This document shows, in pieces, positions 10,477-25,198 of a stretch of 64,000 nucleotides of DNA. The position numbers and the translations under genes are program-made. The notes under the pieces are model-generated. The model saw nothing but the letters and a program-made list of their open reading frames with translations, had not been told where the DNA came from and did no database searches. This DNA comes from Daucus carota subsp. sativus (taxonomy: Eukaryota; Streptophyta; Magnoliopsida; Apiales; Apiaceae), in assembly GCF_001625215.2 (NCBI RefSeq), contig NC_030383.2:2554779-2618778 (forward strand), given 5' to 3'. Each line of letters starts with the position of its first letter. The first letter of the stretch is position 1.

Positions 10477-11293
10477 CGTAGCAATTTTTAGCCAACTACT
10501 TGAGAAACCAATCATATATATACATGATCTAATAAAGCTCTACTGAAGCCAGTCTTCTGTAGTACAAGTACGTGGAAAATTTGACACCCTTAAGCGCTCA
10601 ATTATCAACAGATCACATTTTTCATCTCAATTGGGCTAAGGTATACAGGAATCACCATCATATGAGGTACAAGGTCATGTCAAACTCGATATTTCAACTG
10701 CAACATACGCGTGTCACGCGACAATTGAGGTTATGGTACTAGGATGATCCACCAGACATACATAATAGAGATATTCAATTATTGGTACATTATCAACACA
10801 TACATGTCATAGATATTCAATTATTCATACATGATCATGGTCGTACATATAGTTGTTGGATAGGCAGGTTTTGGTATTATTACTATTGAAATTACCATCT
10901 AAAATTCATCTGCAGAACTTGTGAATGGAACTGATCATGTAATAGAAATAGGTTTCTGACTAGTTACATCTGTCTTCTCTTCACCGCTTAAACAATTTTA
11001 TGCGCTACTCAGATTGCAGAAATTTATACAACAAATGTGGGCTCTGTATCAGGGAGTTCCACGCGTTCACTTGCAGTTCTCAGATGATGCTGAAGAGACC
11101 TTTTGTGATGCATTTTTATTGTTACATTTACAGGCCGGTGCTCATTCATTTATGTTTTGAACCGGTCTGCATCCATTTGTCTATGAAATTGTAGAATTTT
11201 ACTAAGATTCATATAGCCATGAATATATTGAGATTAAAAGGGGAGGCTGATTAGATTGTGAATTAAGTATTGTGTTGTTCTTGGTGTGTCAGA
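10477..11293. other. intergenic with an unassigned coding-like island
   Basis: Contains repeated ATATTCAATTATT..TACAT blocks (10740-10830) and a 66-codon open stretch at about 10957-11158, listed separately. No other gene seen. Confidence 0.4.
10957..11158 (+). pseudogene. unassigned coding-like fragment
   Basis: One plus-strand frame is open from just after a TGA (10956-10958) to a TGA at about 11158. It reads QKFIQQMWALYQGVPRVHLQ, then FSDDAEETFCDAFLLLHLQA. The composition (amphipathic, mixed acidic and hydrophobic, no low complexity) looks like real protein, unlike the AT-rich frames around it. It has no in-frame start before the internal ATG and no visible partner exons. I do not recognise the family. 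It may be an exon fragment carried by a transposon or a relic of a lost gene. Confidence 0.35.
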
Positions 11294-12865
11294 TCAAAGT
11301 TTAGACACTTTCAAAGGGCTAATGAAAGCAAATGGCGTGAAGATACGAGGCGCCTCTTTCTCCAAAAAATCTAAGTGCTTTTCAGTAAGATGCATGTACA
11401 CAATCCAATCGCCATCATCTGTAGCACTGGGCATTGGCATGACAAATCCAGTGGTGTCGCCCCAAGGGAAAAGGAAGGACCCGAATGAGGGGCGGCCCCA
11501 ACCAAAGTCCATTTTGGTGACCGAAAAATTCTTGCCTGAGGAGACTAGGACAGCCAGCTCCTCTGTGTCACTAGGCAGGAATGAAAAAATCTTGCACATT
11601 GCTTGAAAAGGACGGTGATTCTCAACCCAATCGACGAGCCCCCTAAAATGCTCTCCATTTGATGCGCTCTCCACACATGCATGCACTTCATCTGCAATTT
11701 CAGAAAGAGGCATTGATCTGAGCTCACCAACACTAGCATCAATATACGGAACTGATAATACGTTTCCAAAGTAATTCTCCAGGGATTTATGGTTTACAGA
11801 TGCAGAATTTCTGAAATAATCTCGTCCATTGACTACAATTCCCAGTTTGCACCTTTTTTGGTCTTCTTCACTGGCTTTTGCTAGTAACTTCCATAACAAG
11901 GCAGTGAAGTACTCGAATTTGGTTCGTTTGTGTCCTGCTAGAGATTGGAGATGAGAAATTAGGCGGGCCTTGATCCTGTATATGCGGCTTTGGAGATGGA
12001 ACAATGGTGGTGGCTGTGGTAAATTAGACGATGCAGCTTTGACAAGCATGTAAAAGTTGTCAATGACAGCAACAGGGTGGCCAGGGTTCCGCGGATGGAG
12101 GAGTGAATGGCAATAGTCAGGGGAGGATACTAATGCCATACTTTTACCCCCAGAGAGGTTGGATCTAGTCATATCAGCCCATGCGACGAGAAATTTGTTG
12201 ATTGAGTAAGCATCAGCTACGCGATGATCAAAGCTGCAGCCTATCACTAATCCCCCACACTTCATCTCTGTCACCTGATCATTCAATGATTTAATTAGTA
12301 GCTGATAAAATGATTAATAAATTAGATCAGAAAAGAACTAGCTAGCCACTCTATTTTTTGCCGCAAATACCTCCAGGCCGGTCCAAGGGTACCTCCAAAT
12401 ACCACAAGGTTTTGGTAGATTTGGTTACTTAACATGGTACTCGAGACTCTCTCTTACCTGTACCGAAAGAACACCCTGTTTTTTAACAGGAACAAAGTTT
12501 GCATAGACCCCATCTGGTTTGTACAGATCAAGATGCTGGACTTCGACATCTGCAGAAGCCTGGAGAAAATCCACACCGCGGTTGTTGCAGAGTATCTCAG
12601 ATTCTCCTTCATGATTGATCACCACTTCACCAGCAAGCGAATAGAACGACACTAGTACTTGACTCAACCCATTCTTTACCATGCTTATCATCATCTCATT
12701 TTTCATGCCTACCTCAATATTATAGCAGAACAAAATTCCAACGTCGAAAGGTGGCAACAGCAGGTCCAAATTCGACAAGGCCAGACGGTGCTCAGGAAGT
12801 GGCAACAATGCTGCCACCACTTCTACTCTGTTCACCACCACAACTCCTTTCTGGCATGATCCCAT
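11294..12865 (-). CDS. BAHD acyltransferase, intact copy D
   Basis: Exon 1 is 12865-12458 and exon 2 is 12274-11294, with a 183-bp intron. The donor is CAG|GTAAGAG and the acceptor GATCAG|GTGACAG, joining ...GVLSVQ to VTEMKCGG in frame. The protein is 462 residues. HRVAD lies at about 153-157 and DFGWG at about 392-396, both intact. Relative to copy A it has a few extra residues (SASVNH region, near the GIVVNGRDYF block). It starts MGSCQKG. It is the rightmost member of the minus-strand array, so its promoter lies in the gene-free region to its right. Predicted cytosolic acyl-CoA-dependent acyltransferase of unknown acceptor. Confidence 0.92.
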
Positions 12866-13200
12866 CGCGACAATTTCTTAGTTAAGTATTCGAAAAAAGA
12901 TCTCTCTGTTGCAGTTGTATTATGCTCTACTAAAGCCAGTCTTTTATAGTCCACTTTTCATTGGAAATTTACTCAATTGTTATCATGCAATTCTTTGAAA
13001 CTTTTGTGCTACTTCATTTGTCACATTTGCTTCTTAATTGCGCTAGCTGACGCATGAAGGACTCGTCATGTCGTGTTCGTCATTGTTTATGAACATAATT
13101 ACAGCAGATGAACTGCAAAATACACGTGAATCGTGATACACAAGTGAGTTCGTGGTAGCAGAGTGATACAGTACACATATTATTGGTGCATGATCGTATT

Positions 13201-13267
13201 CATAAATGTAATTGTCTCAACATTTCTGTTCTGTCATAAATGTAATTGTCTCAACATTTCTGTTCTG
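13201..13267. repeat. 34-bp tandem duplication
   Basis: CATAAATGTAATTGTCTCAA plus 14 more bases occurs twice in direct succession (13201-13234, 13235-13267) with no differences, so the duplication is recent. Confidence 0.9.
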
Positions 13268-13292
13268 AATGAGAACATTTGCAACTGTACTT

Positions 13293-13362
13293 TGAGCATT
13301 GCATGGAGTCGAACCCGAACCAATCTCCCGTGAAACTACATTCTGATACCATGTTAACTGAT
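13293..13362 (-). repeat. tRNA-like repeat scrap
   Basis: The reverse strand reads AACATGGTATCAGA, then about 25 bases later GGTTCGGGTTCGACTCC. This is the same arrangement as the scrap in the BAHD intron at 5112. The second box resembles a tRNA T-arm. It could be a SINE or another tRNA-derived remnant. It is not a tRNA gene, because no cloverleaf can be formed. Confidence 0.3.
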
Positions 13363-14767
13363 CTTATATCATCTCCCGGGAGCCCATAACTTGTAGTGCT
13401 ATCCTAGTTTTATTATACAACGAGGACCAGTTACTGTAGTCTGCACCTTGCTAGTTGCTAAATGCTAACTGTGTCAACGTTTAGGTCACTTATTGGATGC
13501 AAACTAGGTAAAAAGTTAAGGTAATTTAGGCCACCATAACAAAAACTGGTGCAAGTGGACAAGTGGTATTCATTCATGCTTAGAGATGGGAAGACAAACA
13601 GAAAAAATTGCAAAGTAAAACTCGAGCTTGGTATGTTATGTTATGAGCTCGTCAAAAACGTTCAGTTAGTAAACCAGCTCTAGCTGAGCTTTTTAATCTG
13701 TTGGGCTTTATCTAGACCAGTTTAACATAGATCAATTAGAATTGTTTAACTCGACTTGCTCAGATAAAATTTTAACATGTTATATATAACAAATTAGGAC
13801 TTCTTTCAATATGATCTAAATCACAATTTTTTTGCAAAAATATGATCAGTCTTGTTTTCGACTGTTTTCAAACTAGCGATGCAATCATATAAATTTTGCC
13901 CATATTTTTAAACTTTTTTTTAAGAGTATGGGTATTTTTGTAAATTTTTGGATAAATTATCATTAATATTTTTTCTATTATTTTTTTAACAGAATACTTT
14001 ATATATTATTATAATCTAAAACCGTAATTTTAGAGAAAATGACTATTTAATTTGAGATCAACTACATACTGTAAATGTATTTAACTGGGAGTATAAGTTA
14101 AATTTTACTAATTTTGGTTAAGTGAAAAATATATTTATACAATTTGCAGTAACTTGACTCGGTTCATGCTCTTCAATTGTTCACAAAATATATTTTTAGA
14201 CTTGTTTATTGTCAAATCCATATTGAATGCAGGTTTGACTTTTTACACCTAACTTTGGGTGTTTTGATCATATAATAAATATTAATATTTTTGTAATATT
14301 TTTCTAAATTAAAATATAACATAAATATTTTTATTTAGAAAAAGAAAAAGAAAATTTAAAAAATATAAATTATAAACACGTGGTCAAACCTCCTAAAATT
14401 ATGGGTAAAAATTTTTTATAATGGACCGGAGTATTATTTTTGGTTGGATGAGAAATCTGATACGACTTATTTCGAAAGAAGTTAGCCTATACAGTATACA
14501 GGTCTGTTAGTTAGTATTTTAATTTATGTTAGGTTTTTAATTTTATGAAGGGGGTTTTGAAATTACACCATTCTTAAGCGGAAGTGGTTTTGAAATTTTG
14601 GAATACCTTTCCTCTTATAGCAGGAGATTGTATATTAAATTATATAAATGTAATTTTTTTTATATTTTTATTCAGAAAATAAATAATGAACTTATATTAT
14701 TTTTTTTCATTTTTAAAATATGTGCATAAAATTAAAATGACTTCTAACTTATGACAAAAAAAATTAC

Positions 14768-14975
14768 ACTCTCTGGCCTATTCCAACTTTTGACTTTTTT
14801 ACACGTATTTTACGGTGTTCGGAAAATCACATCCAATCATATTTATTCTTTATGAAACTTATATCAAATAAAAAATTTAGAATCTATTTGATATGATAAT
14901 TGAATATTTTTAATATAAATATTATTTTTTTATATCTTAATACATGTATCAAAAAATCAAACAAAGAAAGAACAG
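14768..14975. mobile_element. diverged Stowaway-like MITE
   Basis: ACTTTTGACTTTTTTACACGTATTTT..GGTGTTCGGAAAATCACATC near the left parallels the element at 46828. The right part, ATGTATCAAAAAATCAAA, is its imperfect complement. The terminal CTCCCTCC box is eroded, so the ends are approximate. Confidence 0.4.
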
Positions 14976-16161
14976 ACGAGTACTCCCTGGTGGCTAGCGC
15001 ATGCACATGGTTTTCGAAACTGAGTTAATTTTCAGATCCAAAATCCAGCCGTTTCTGTGAAATAAAGAATGTAGTCACTAGTCAGGCTGTAGACAGGGGA
15101 TGTCAGTGTTTTCAACCCAAAAAGATCATCACGATAAGCAAGAAGCGTAAACACAGATCAAGTAATAATAACACTAAACAAATAGTAACTCATCATCCAG
15201 TGGTGCAACAAGTCAAAAAATGGTAGTTTCCACTTTCCATTACCTATCCAAGAGGCACAACCTGCTTATCCACTTGCACCAACTTGTGTGTAAATTCTTC
15301 TTATAAAATGCACTTTGAATAACTCGAAGCTTTCTTTCTTTACTTCTTATGTCCACACGCAACTAGACCAATCAACCGGTCTCCACCGTCGCCGTAAGAT
15401 TTTATCGGATTGATAAATGAGCATCTGAAAACGTAAACTTTATTTTGGGTCAGAACAGTGCTAAGTGTACAAAATTATATACATAAATTTGTACATAATG
15501 AGATGGCAGTGAACTTTAATTGGTGTTATTGATATAAATACAGGGACCATTTCAATTAAAACCATTATTATGTACAAAATTTTATACACAATTACGTACA
15601 CCAAGCATTTTACTTTAACTTAATGTATTTCTTTAACTATATAAAAGAGAAATCACAAAATTTGAAAAATATACCGGATACTACGAATTTTTTGTGCATG
15701 TATATACTCCATTTGTCTCGTACCTGCACAAAAAATTCTTCGTATCAAAGTATTTCAAATCACAAAAATTGAAAAATATACTCCATTTGTCTCATACATT
15801 GTTTATCTAGAACTTAACACGTATTTTAAAATTTCTACAAAATATATTATTATATCTATACATTATTCGGAAAAAAAATCTTTTGGATTATAATTTAATG
15901 TTTAAGAATTTATAATTTTTTATATAAAACTATATTATATATATATCTATTGTGTAATCCAGTTTATAATTTGGATTGCTAAATTTTTTTGGGTCATTCA
16001 CTTAATTTTAAAATTTAATTTCATAAAAATATATGATCAAAAAATAATTTACTCAACTGACAAATATTAATTTTGCTTAAAAATATCTTATTTAAAAATA
16101 ATAATTACTTTATTTTAAGATAAGCTAAACACATAGTAAAATTATAATTTATTACAACTAT

Positions 16162-16407
16162 GGGGCCGTTTGGCTGAGCTTAAAATAAGTGCTTCTTGCT
16201 TAAAATAAAAAAGTGAAGTAGAAGTTAGAAGTTAGTTAAGACTTATAAGTGATTAAAGTGTTTGGCAAAAAAGTAGAAGTCATGAAACAAAAGCTAGGAA
16301 TCGTAGCTTTTTTTAAGTGCTTCTCGACTTTTTACACAAACGGTACGAATAAGTGCTTCCAACTTAAAAGTCCAGAAGCGGGGCTTTTTGAGCCCCGCCA
16401 AACACCC
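16162..16407. mobile_element. MITE with GGGGCCGTTTGG termini, second copy
   Basis: Starts GGGGCCGTTTGGCTGAGCTT and ends GCCAAACACCC, an imperfect inverted repeat. It is flanked on both sides by ACTAT, a possible 5-bp target duplication. The interior matches the copy at 2022 (AAGTGTTTGGCAAAAAAG, CTTTTTACACAAACGG). It is non-coding and lies in the 5' flank of the E2 gene. Confidence 0.65.
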
Positions 16408-16870
16408 ACTATGTTTAGTGGAATATAATATTTTTAAATAATTTATAGTTTGATTTTCTTCTACTACATTAAAGCAAAGTAATAATCAACGAGTAGCACA
16501 AAGTAGAATACTAGTCAATCAACTACTAGAATCTAACATAAAGATAAAGTCACTGGATCCAGCTACATTCCCCTCCAAACGACGCCGTTCCCCCGAACAT
16601 TTCTCCAATAATTTGTCACTTTCGTGGAATATGATATTCCATGGCCCCACAGAATAAAAATAATAAAAGACCTCCACTGCAACCTCAAAACCACGCTACT
16701 CTCATCATTTTTCTTACATCTTCTCTTCATTACAGCAACCAGTTCCACTTTTCTTGTAATAATCTCAACTGGGTTTGTCTCTGTTTAAGCTTATGTTGGG
16801 TGGTTTTGTGTGTAGATGGATCTGGGCTTATGTGTTGTGTTGAAATTTATGTGCAGGTGAGTAGGTGAGC
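16408..16870. promoter_or_regulatory. 5' flank and leader of the E2 gene
   Basis: No coding gene. The leader appears to contain a small intron: a possible GTTTGTCTCTG donor near 16770 and TTATGTGCAG|GTGAG just before the start codon. Introns in the leader are common in plant E2 genes. This is inferred from splice-like sequence only. Confidence 0.4.
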
Positions 16871-19943
<3,073 letters not shown>

Positions 19944-21419
19944 AGAAGCTACGGCATTTGTGATGGGATTGCCTTTCTCATACAAATAATTCAGTATTTC
20001 CATTCTTGTGTAAGACTTTGACATATCTGTAGACCATAAAGTATGCAATTCGAATTTGGTGTCTGATAAAAAAGAAACATTGATGTTGCTCTAAAGTTGC
20101 TTGCTTGTGTAATCTTATATTTGAACTGCACCAAGTCCTGCATTGCTTTTCCTCTTAATCAAGATAATGGGTATGTATATGAATGATTCATACTAACGGA
20201 GTTGTGTAGCTATTACAAATCTTTTTATTTTTATTTTTACTTGGCATCATCGCCCAAGTCATTATGACTTGTGGCTAAATAAAAAAAGTACTCTCCCGTC
20301 CATTTTTTTAGTGTTTGACCCGCGGTGTATATAAAATTTAAATTCATAATGTTTTCTTGAAAAATTCTTTTTAGAAAAGTTTAGATAATAATATTAATTC
20401 ACAAAAAAAAAAATTCAAAATAATTTATCAAAATGGGTGTCGAATCCCATTCCCAATATATACAATTAAGGGGATGATTATACTTGAACAAATTAGAACT
20501 ATGTATAATAATATTACACAAAAGAAACTGATAATATAAAAATAGGAAAATATAGTCCAGGCAAAATTCATTTTTATGAAAATAGTATTCAGAAATAGAA
20601 CTTATTATTTATTATATTTCTTATTTTATCTAACATGACATAAAGGATCCAAAATATCAAGATTCTCCCAGAGAATATTTATATATTTCGGTGCAGCATC
20701 TATAGTACGATGTGTATACTAAGCCGTGCACCCACCAAACGGTCATTTGACATGCCGTTTTCACAATGATGAATGGATTTTAAATGGAAAAATCCGTTGA
20801 ATTTGTGAGAACAAAATCATACGAATCTAAGCGGTCTCAAAAAATGCCAGGCACCTACCATTTCTTAAGTGTTCATTAATTAAATAATCACCCGAGTTTG
20901 TCAACCATGTTTAGAGCTGTTTTGTGAAAATCATGTTGGGTATTTAATATTTTAGGTAAATTAGAAACTTAACATGGTTTAGAGTGTCTTGAATTTTTTT
21001 TATTTATATTCGTAAAAAGTGTTGAAATAATATGTGATTTGTCATAAAAAATCATATTAAATTATTTGAAGAGTTAATTTCTATACATTTACTATAAAAC
21101 AGTGAATTCAGAGTTGTAGCCTTTCCACCGTAACTGAAGCAGCCTCTTTAGTCTTTGACTCTATCAGTCTCTCTCTCGTCTTTATACGCCTCTCTCTCCC
21201 TCTCTCCCAGTCTCTCTCTGGTCTTTATATACGCCTCTCTCTCTCAAAGTCCGAGATAAAACACAAGAGCAACACTCCTTTCCTTATCAGTGATTGACTT
21301 GCTCCTCACGTTCCACTTTGTTCCCAGAGCATATCTTATAGAACATCAACAATTTAAACAACTACAAAACCAATATCTACTTTGTTACTTAATCATCTAG
21401 CTCCCTCACATCTCCACAG
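19944..21419. other. 3' flank of E2 and 5' flank of the ERF gene
   Basis: No gene supported. A diverged Stowaway-like start (TACTCTCCCGTCC) is near 20290. The last 300 bases hold the pyrimidine-rich leader or promoter of the ERF gene. The rest is AT-rich. Confidence 0.4.
21160..21248 (+). promoter_or_regulatory. CT-rich duplicated leader tract of the ERF gene
   Basis: Two copies of a block with TCTCTCTCNGTCTTTATA.CGCCTCTCTCTC lie in tandem within a long pyrimidine run. TTTATA and TTTATATACG give possible TATA-type elements. It lies 170-260 bases upstream of the ATG, so it is a core promoter or 5' UTR. CT-rich tracts of this kind are common near plant transcription starts. Confidence 0.5.
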
Positions 21420-22307
21420 ATGATGCATCCAAAAAAATTGATGAAGCCATCGAGTCGTAAGCCCAAGAAATTCTTGCACAAAATTGTGCGCGTCTCGGTC
21501 ACAGATCCTGATGCTACTGATTCTTCAAGTGATGAGGAGGGCGGAAGTTTTCATAAGCCTAGGGTTAAGAAATATGTGAGAGAGATTATAGTCGAAGCCA
21601 CCGGAGTGGTCTCCAGAAGAAAAGTGAAGGAGAACCTTAAGAGAGTGGCAGCTCCGGCTGGGAGAAAATTCCGGGGTGTCAGACGGAGGCCGTGGGGGAA
21701 ATTTGCTGCGGAGATCAGAGATCCAGTGCAACGAGTGAGGTTATGGTTAGGGACTTTTGACACTGCAGAAGAGGCTGCTAGGGTTTATGATACAGCTGCT
21801 TTGAGAATTCGAGGTCCGGATGCCTTGACTAATTTTATCCATCCTACAGAAAAACCAGAGAATAAAATTCTTGATGAGATCTCGAATGTTGCTTCTCCAA
21901 CATCAGTTTTGAGCCTGTTTGAAATGGAAGCAGAAGAGTACTCTAAACACGAAAATAATTACACAAGTCCGTGTCTGACAGTGGACAATTCGGACGTGGA
22001 TCATATGTCTGAGTGTCAGTGTCGCGAGCCGTTTAGTTTTCCTAATGAGCCTATTTTCCCGAATGATGATTTTTCGAGCCAAGAATACGAGATTCCATCT
22101 CCGTTCCACGAGGCTTGTCTCAGATACGGGTTTTCATTTTATCAGAAAACGGGAATAGATGATTTTGATATTCCAATTCAACTAGAAGAGGCCGGAATCT
22201 ATACTGACAAGGACGATTCGAGGATTCCATATGATCTGAAACTTGAAATTGGTTCACCATTGTCATCGGATGTTGGTGATTACTTTGAAGAGAATTTGTC
22301 AAGTTGA
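21420..22307 (+). CDS. AP2/ERF transcription factor, group VI (cytokinin response factor type)
   Basis: Single exon, 295 residues. Two ATGs lie side by side (21420, 21423); either can be the start. Residues about 18-43 ([20 protein letters not shown] then SDEE) form the N-terminal CRF/TEH motif that defines group VI (CRF1-6, Pti6). One AP2 domain follows at about 83-140: [18 protein letters not shown], then [26 protein letters not shown] further down is the conserved putative MAP-kinase site of the group. The acidic C-terminal half is the likely activation region. CRFs act in the nucleus downstream of cytokinin and stress. Intact and intronless, as usual. The gene is convergent with the phosphate transporter. 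Confidence 0.93.
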   Translation: MMHPKKLMKPSSRKPKKFLHKIVRVSVTDPDATDSSSDEEGGSFHKPRVKKYVREIIVEATGVVSRRKVKENLKRVAAPAGRKFRGVRRRPWGKFAAEIRDPVQRVRLWLGTFDTAEEAARVYDTAALRIRGPDALTNFIHPTEKPENKILDEISNVASPTSVLSLFEMEAEEYSKHENNYTSPCLTVDNSDVDHMSECQCREPFSFPNEPIFPNDDFSSQEYEIPSPFHEACLRYGFSFYQKTGIDDFDIPIQLEEAGIYTDKDDSRIPYDLKLEIGSPLSSDVGDYFEENLSS

Positions 22308-23024
22308 TCTCTTGATAGTTATATATATTGTCTTTGTTTTGCCAGGTGATTGCAGTTTTACTGCTAATTTTGTGTACAGCCACCATTATATTCTGGCGCC
22401 ATTAGTTTTTTCAATTAAACAGTGTGCATCTCAAATTACTGTTAAATATTTGCAAAATCATTAACGGCTATCTCTTTACGTGTCAGGATTTTTCAATATT
22501 TGACTTGTTGGCAATTGAAAATATATATCTTCTGACGAATTTGTTGTTATCGACTTGCTTATATTCAACCACCGCTCGAAAATGTATTAATTCGACTCAA
22601 AACAGTCTAAAGATTTTAGACTGAGCTGTTTTTTGACCAGCGATAAAAAATAATCGTCTTTCCTGTACGGGCCTAAGGGTGACCTCAGAGTGTAGCCCGA
22701 GTTTATAAAAAGTACCCCTAAAATTTGTCCTCAAATATTGTCTATCCCATGTAATTGTCCTCCTCAGGCCCATTATTGATACATATTTGATCATCTCAAA
22801 TTCACGCAAATACAAAGTTACATTGCAGGCTCTTATTTATTCGAGACAAGAAAGAAGAAACAAATACAACCTTACCTACGTACGTACACACACAACAATC
22901 ACCTCTCAAGCGAAAGACCGTGTATACAGTCCTTCAGCCATTTATTCATATCCCCTGTATAACATTACATCACTTAATTTGTAGTCTTATAAATGTCCCT
23001 CCCGGTCTTCGTACATGCACCGAG
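22308..23024. other. convergent 3' intergenic space, ERF and PHT1
   Basis: 717 bp between two 3' ends. Poly-A-signal-like AT stretches but no gene. The open frames here are short and overlap in antisense. Confidence 0.5.
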
Positions 23025-24599
23025 CTATATGGATTCCTTGACGTTATTATCAGGCGATTTATCTGCGGCCCCCGTGCCGTCGTCCTCACCGGAGATCTCT
23101 TCGAGGGACCTTCCCTTTGTCTCCGGCACAAAGAAGGTGAAGAAAAAGCCTAACAAGTTTGTAAAGGCCAGAAAGTACATTGCTCTCCTGATCTTCGGCA
23201 CTGACCCATCCAAAGTGTAGTTCTGCACCACAAAAGCACTGAATATCGCCCCTGCCTTGCCTGACGCAGCGCTTATCGCGTGACACGTGGACCTCAGCCG
23301 AGTCGGGAACAGCTCTGCAGGCAGCACGAAAGTTGTGCTGTTAGGCCCGAAATTAGCAAAGAAGAAAGTGAGGCCATAGAGGGTTGCGAAAGTCCATTTA
23401 TGCTCCTTATTCTTGAGGTAATCATATTTTATTCCAATGGTTAACATAAAAATTGTCATCATCATGAATCCCATCAATTGGATCTTGAATCTCCCCAATT
23501 TTTCGATGAAGAATACTGTAAACCAGTACCCGGGGAACGTCCCAACCAGGGCAATCACGAACATGGCTCGTGAGGTCTCAAACATCTCGCGAAGAGCACT
23601 GACATCAACGTCCTTGCTCGTAAGCCCCATCACAGGAAATATATCTTTTTGCGTCAAATTCTGGCTGTAAAACGCAATGTCTAGCAAAAACCAAGTTGTC
23701 GTAGTTCCAAGTAAATGAAAGCCATGTCTCCTCAGAAACTCAGCCGAAAACAAAGTATAACTATTCGCGGCCTTGTAGTCTGACAACTTATCCGGCTCTG
23801 CTTGGATCTCGATCTCAAGAACCCGTCCCATATCCGCGGCTGCCTGTTTAGCATTGCCCTCAATTATGGCCGTGTACCTCCCTGTCTCCGGCATCTTCAT
23901 CCTCCAATAGTACGTCAGACCCGCGGGCACGGCCCCCATCATTAGTATAATCCTCCACACATAATCCCCCTGAGGCTGGGTGGACAAGACCGGATTATCA
24001 GCAAAATGCGGAGAATGGTCAAAATCAAGAAACAATTTCGAAACAATCATCGAAACAAGGCCTGCAAAAATAATCCCCATCCCCTGCATAGCGAACACCG
24101 CAGCTATAAACGCTCCACGTGTCTTCTTATTCGCGTACTCGGACATTATAGTAGCCGAGAGCGGATAATCACCTCCAATACCGAAACCGAGCCAAAACCG
24201 AAAGAAACATAGCGTCCCAATCACCGCATTCGCACTATAGCCGAACGAGAGCCCCGAGCAAAGCGCGCACACAACCATAAGAATCAACGTCACTCCGTAC
24301 ACTTTCTTTCGGCCTAGCTTGTCCCCGAGCCACCCGAAGAAGAGCTGGCCCGTTAGAGTTCCCACTAGCGCCACGCCAGTCACAAGATTATTGGTGTGGT
24401 GCGGGAGCTTCCCTGGCTTCCCAGTCGTTGGATCGTAATAATAAAGTCGGCCTAATAATTTCGACACTGTCGAAATGCAAAAAAGATCGTACGCATCGGT
24501 AAAAAATCCCATTCCGGCGATCACAATGGCCATGACATGGTACCATTGCGTTTTCGCATTGTCGAGAGCTGTGAGCACAGCGAGATTATTGTTAGCCAT
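23025..24599 (-). CDS. PHT1-family inorganic phosphate transporter
   Basis: Single exon, 524 residues, the normal PHT1 length. Starts [20 protein letters not shown], the typical cytosolic N-terminus. The family signature [13 protein letters not shown] is at about 142-154 and the major-facilitator loop [12 protein letters not shown] at about 89-100. A hydrophilic central loop ([16 protein letters not shown]) separates two sets of six predicted membrane helices. [20 protein letters not shown], conserved in the second half, is present. It is a plasma-membrane proton/phosphate symporter for Pi uptake or redistribution. A P1BS box and a TATA box lie upstream, suggesting phosphate-starvation control. 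No breaks seen. Confidence 0.97.
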   Translation of the reverse strand: MANNNLAVLTALDNAKTQWYHVMAIVIAGMGFFTDAYDLFCISTVSKLLGRLYYYDPTTGKPGKLPHHTNNLVTGVALVGTLTGQLFFGWLGDKLGRKKVYGVTLILMVVCALCSGLSFGYSANAVIGTLCFFRFWLGFGIGGDYPLSATIMSEYANKKTRGAFIAAVFAMQGMGIIFAGLVSMIVSKLFLDFDHSPHFADNPVLSTQPQGDYVWRIILMMGAVPAGLTYYWRMKMPETGRYTAIIEGNAKQAAADMGRVLEIEIQAEPDKLSDYKAANSYTLFSAEFLRRHGFHLLGTTTTWFLLDIAFYSQNLTQKDIFPVMGLTSKDVDVSALREMFETSRAMFVIALVGTFPGYWFTVFFIEKLGRFKIQLMGFMMMTIFMLTIGIKYDYLKNKEHKWTFATLYGLTFFFANFGPNSTTFVLPAELFPTRLRSTCHAISAASGKAGAIFSAFVVQNYTLDGSVPKIRRAMYFLAFTNLLGFFFTFFVPETKGRSLEEISGEDDGTGAADKSPDNNVKESI

Positions 24600-24660
24600 G
24601 CTAGCTAGCTTTAATTGTTTCGTAATTGTATGACTTGATCTTGCAAGGGCCGAGTTATGT

Positions 24661-24669
24661 GTTTATATA
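24661..24669 (-). promoter_or_regulatory. TATA box of the PHT1 gene
   Basis: The reverse strand reads CTATATAAAC about 65 bases upstream of the ATG at 24599, in an otherwise plain leader. This is a good position for a TATA box with a short 5' UTR. Confidence 0.6.
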
Positions 24670-24792
24670 GACAGTAAAAAGACAATTTGATGAAAGTGAT
24701 TTGGTTTTAAAATAGTGTTTGATGACGTTTTAAACTAGGGCTAAGCTTGTGTTTAACGGCCGGGTTGATAGACAATGATAGAAAAGTATCTA

Positions 24793-24800
24793 GGATATCC
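24793..24800. promoter_or_regulatory. P1BS (PHR1-binding site) upstream of PHT1
   Basis: GGATATCC fits the palindromic PHR1 consensus GNATATNC and lies about 195 bases before the start codon. P1BS boxes at this distance are typical of Pi-starvation-induced PHT1 promoters. Presence is direct observation; function is inference. Confidence 0.6.
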
Positions 24801-24852
24801 ATTTATTCGTTTGAGTACTCGAGGACCGGATTAAACTTAATTTGGAGATTTA

Positions 24853-25198
24853 GAGTGTGCTTGTTGTTGTTGGGTCAGGTTTAAAACTATTTGTCATGAA
24901 AAATATCTTTTTGGGTGATAAATAAGTCAAAAATAATTTGTCAAAAAAAAAAGTCAAAAATAAACTGATTTAAATTTAAAAGTTAGTTTAAATTATTTTT
25001 TTAGTCTTAATAATTAAAACTTTTCTTTTGATAAAAGTTACTCATAAGTGATAAGTTATCCATGAATCACTTTTTTAATTAAACTCATAAAATATTAATA
25101 AATCAAAATTATTTAAACAAAATTGTTTAACTCCTAATTTATCTCATTAAATCATAGTAAGTCATAAATCATAATTTAAATATCAGTCAAGCAGGCTC
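24853..25198. mobile_element. MITE with TTA target duplication
   Basis: 346 bp; ends GAGTGTGCTTGTTG and CAGTCAAGCAGGCTC. TTA flanks both sides (24850-24852, 25199-25201), as for PIF/Harbinger-type insertions. The interior has the AAGTCATAAGT and TTTGATAAAAGTTACTCAT features shared with the elements at 469, 36034 and 50851. It lies 50 bp upstream of the P1BS box, in the PHT1 promoter region. Confidence 0.7.

Larger units (their letters stand above)
12866..16161. other. gene-free repeat-rich interval
   Basis: About 3.3 kb without a supported gene. It holds a 34-bp tandem duplication (13201), a tRNA-like repeat scrap (about 13300), a degenerate GAGCTCG-type tract (about 13620-13760), and diverged Stowaway-like sequences (about 14230-14440, 14768-14975, 15710-15860). 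The remainder is AT-rich. Confidence 0.45.

Noticed and set aside
1-12865. Idea that the BAHD array is part of a biosynthetic gene cluster
   Set aside because: No P450, terpene synthase, methyltransferase or other pathway gene is present within the window; only tandem BAHD copies are seen.
5112-13362. tRNA-like boxes (GGTATCAGA..GGTTCGA) considered as tRNA genes
   Set aside because: No acceptor, D or anticodon arms can be drawn; only short tRNA-like boxes remain.
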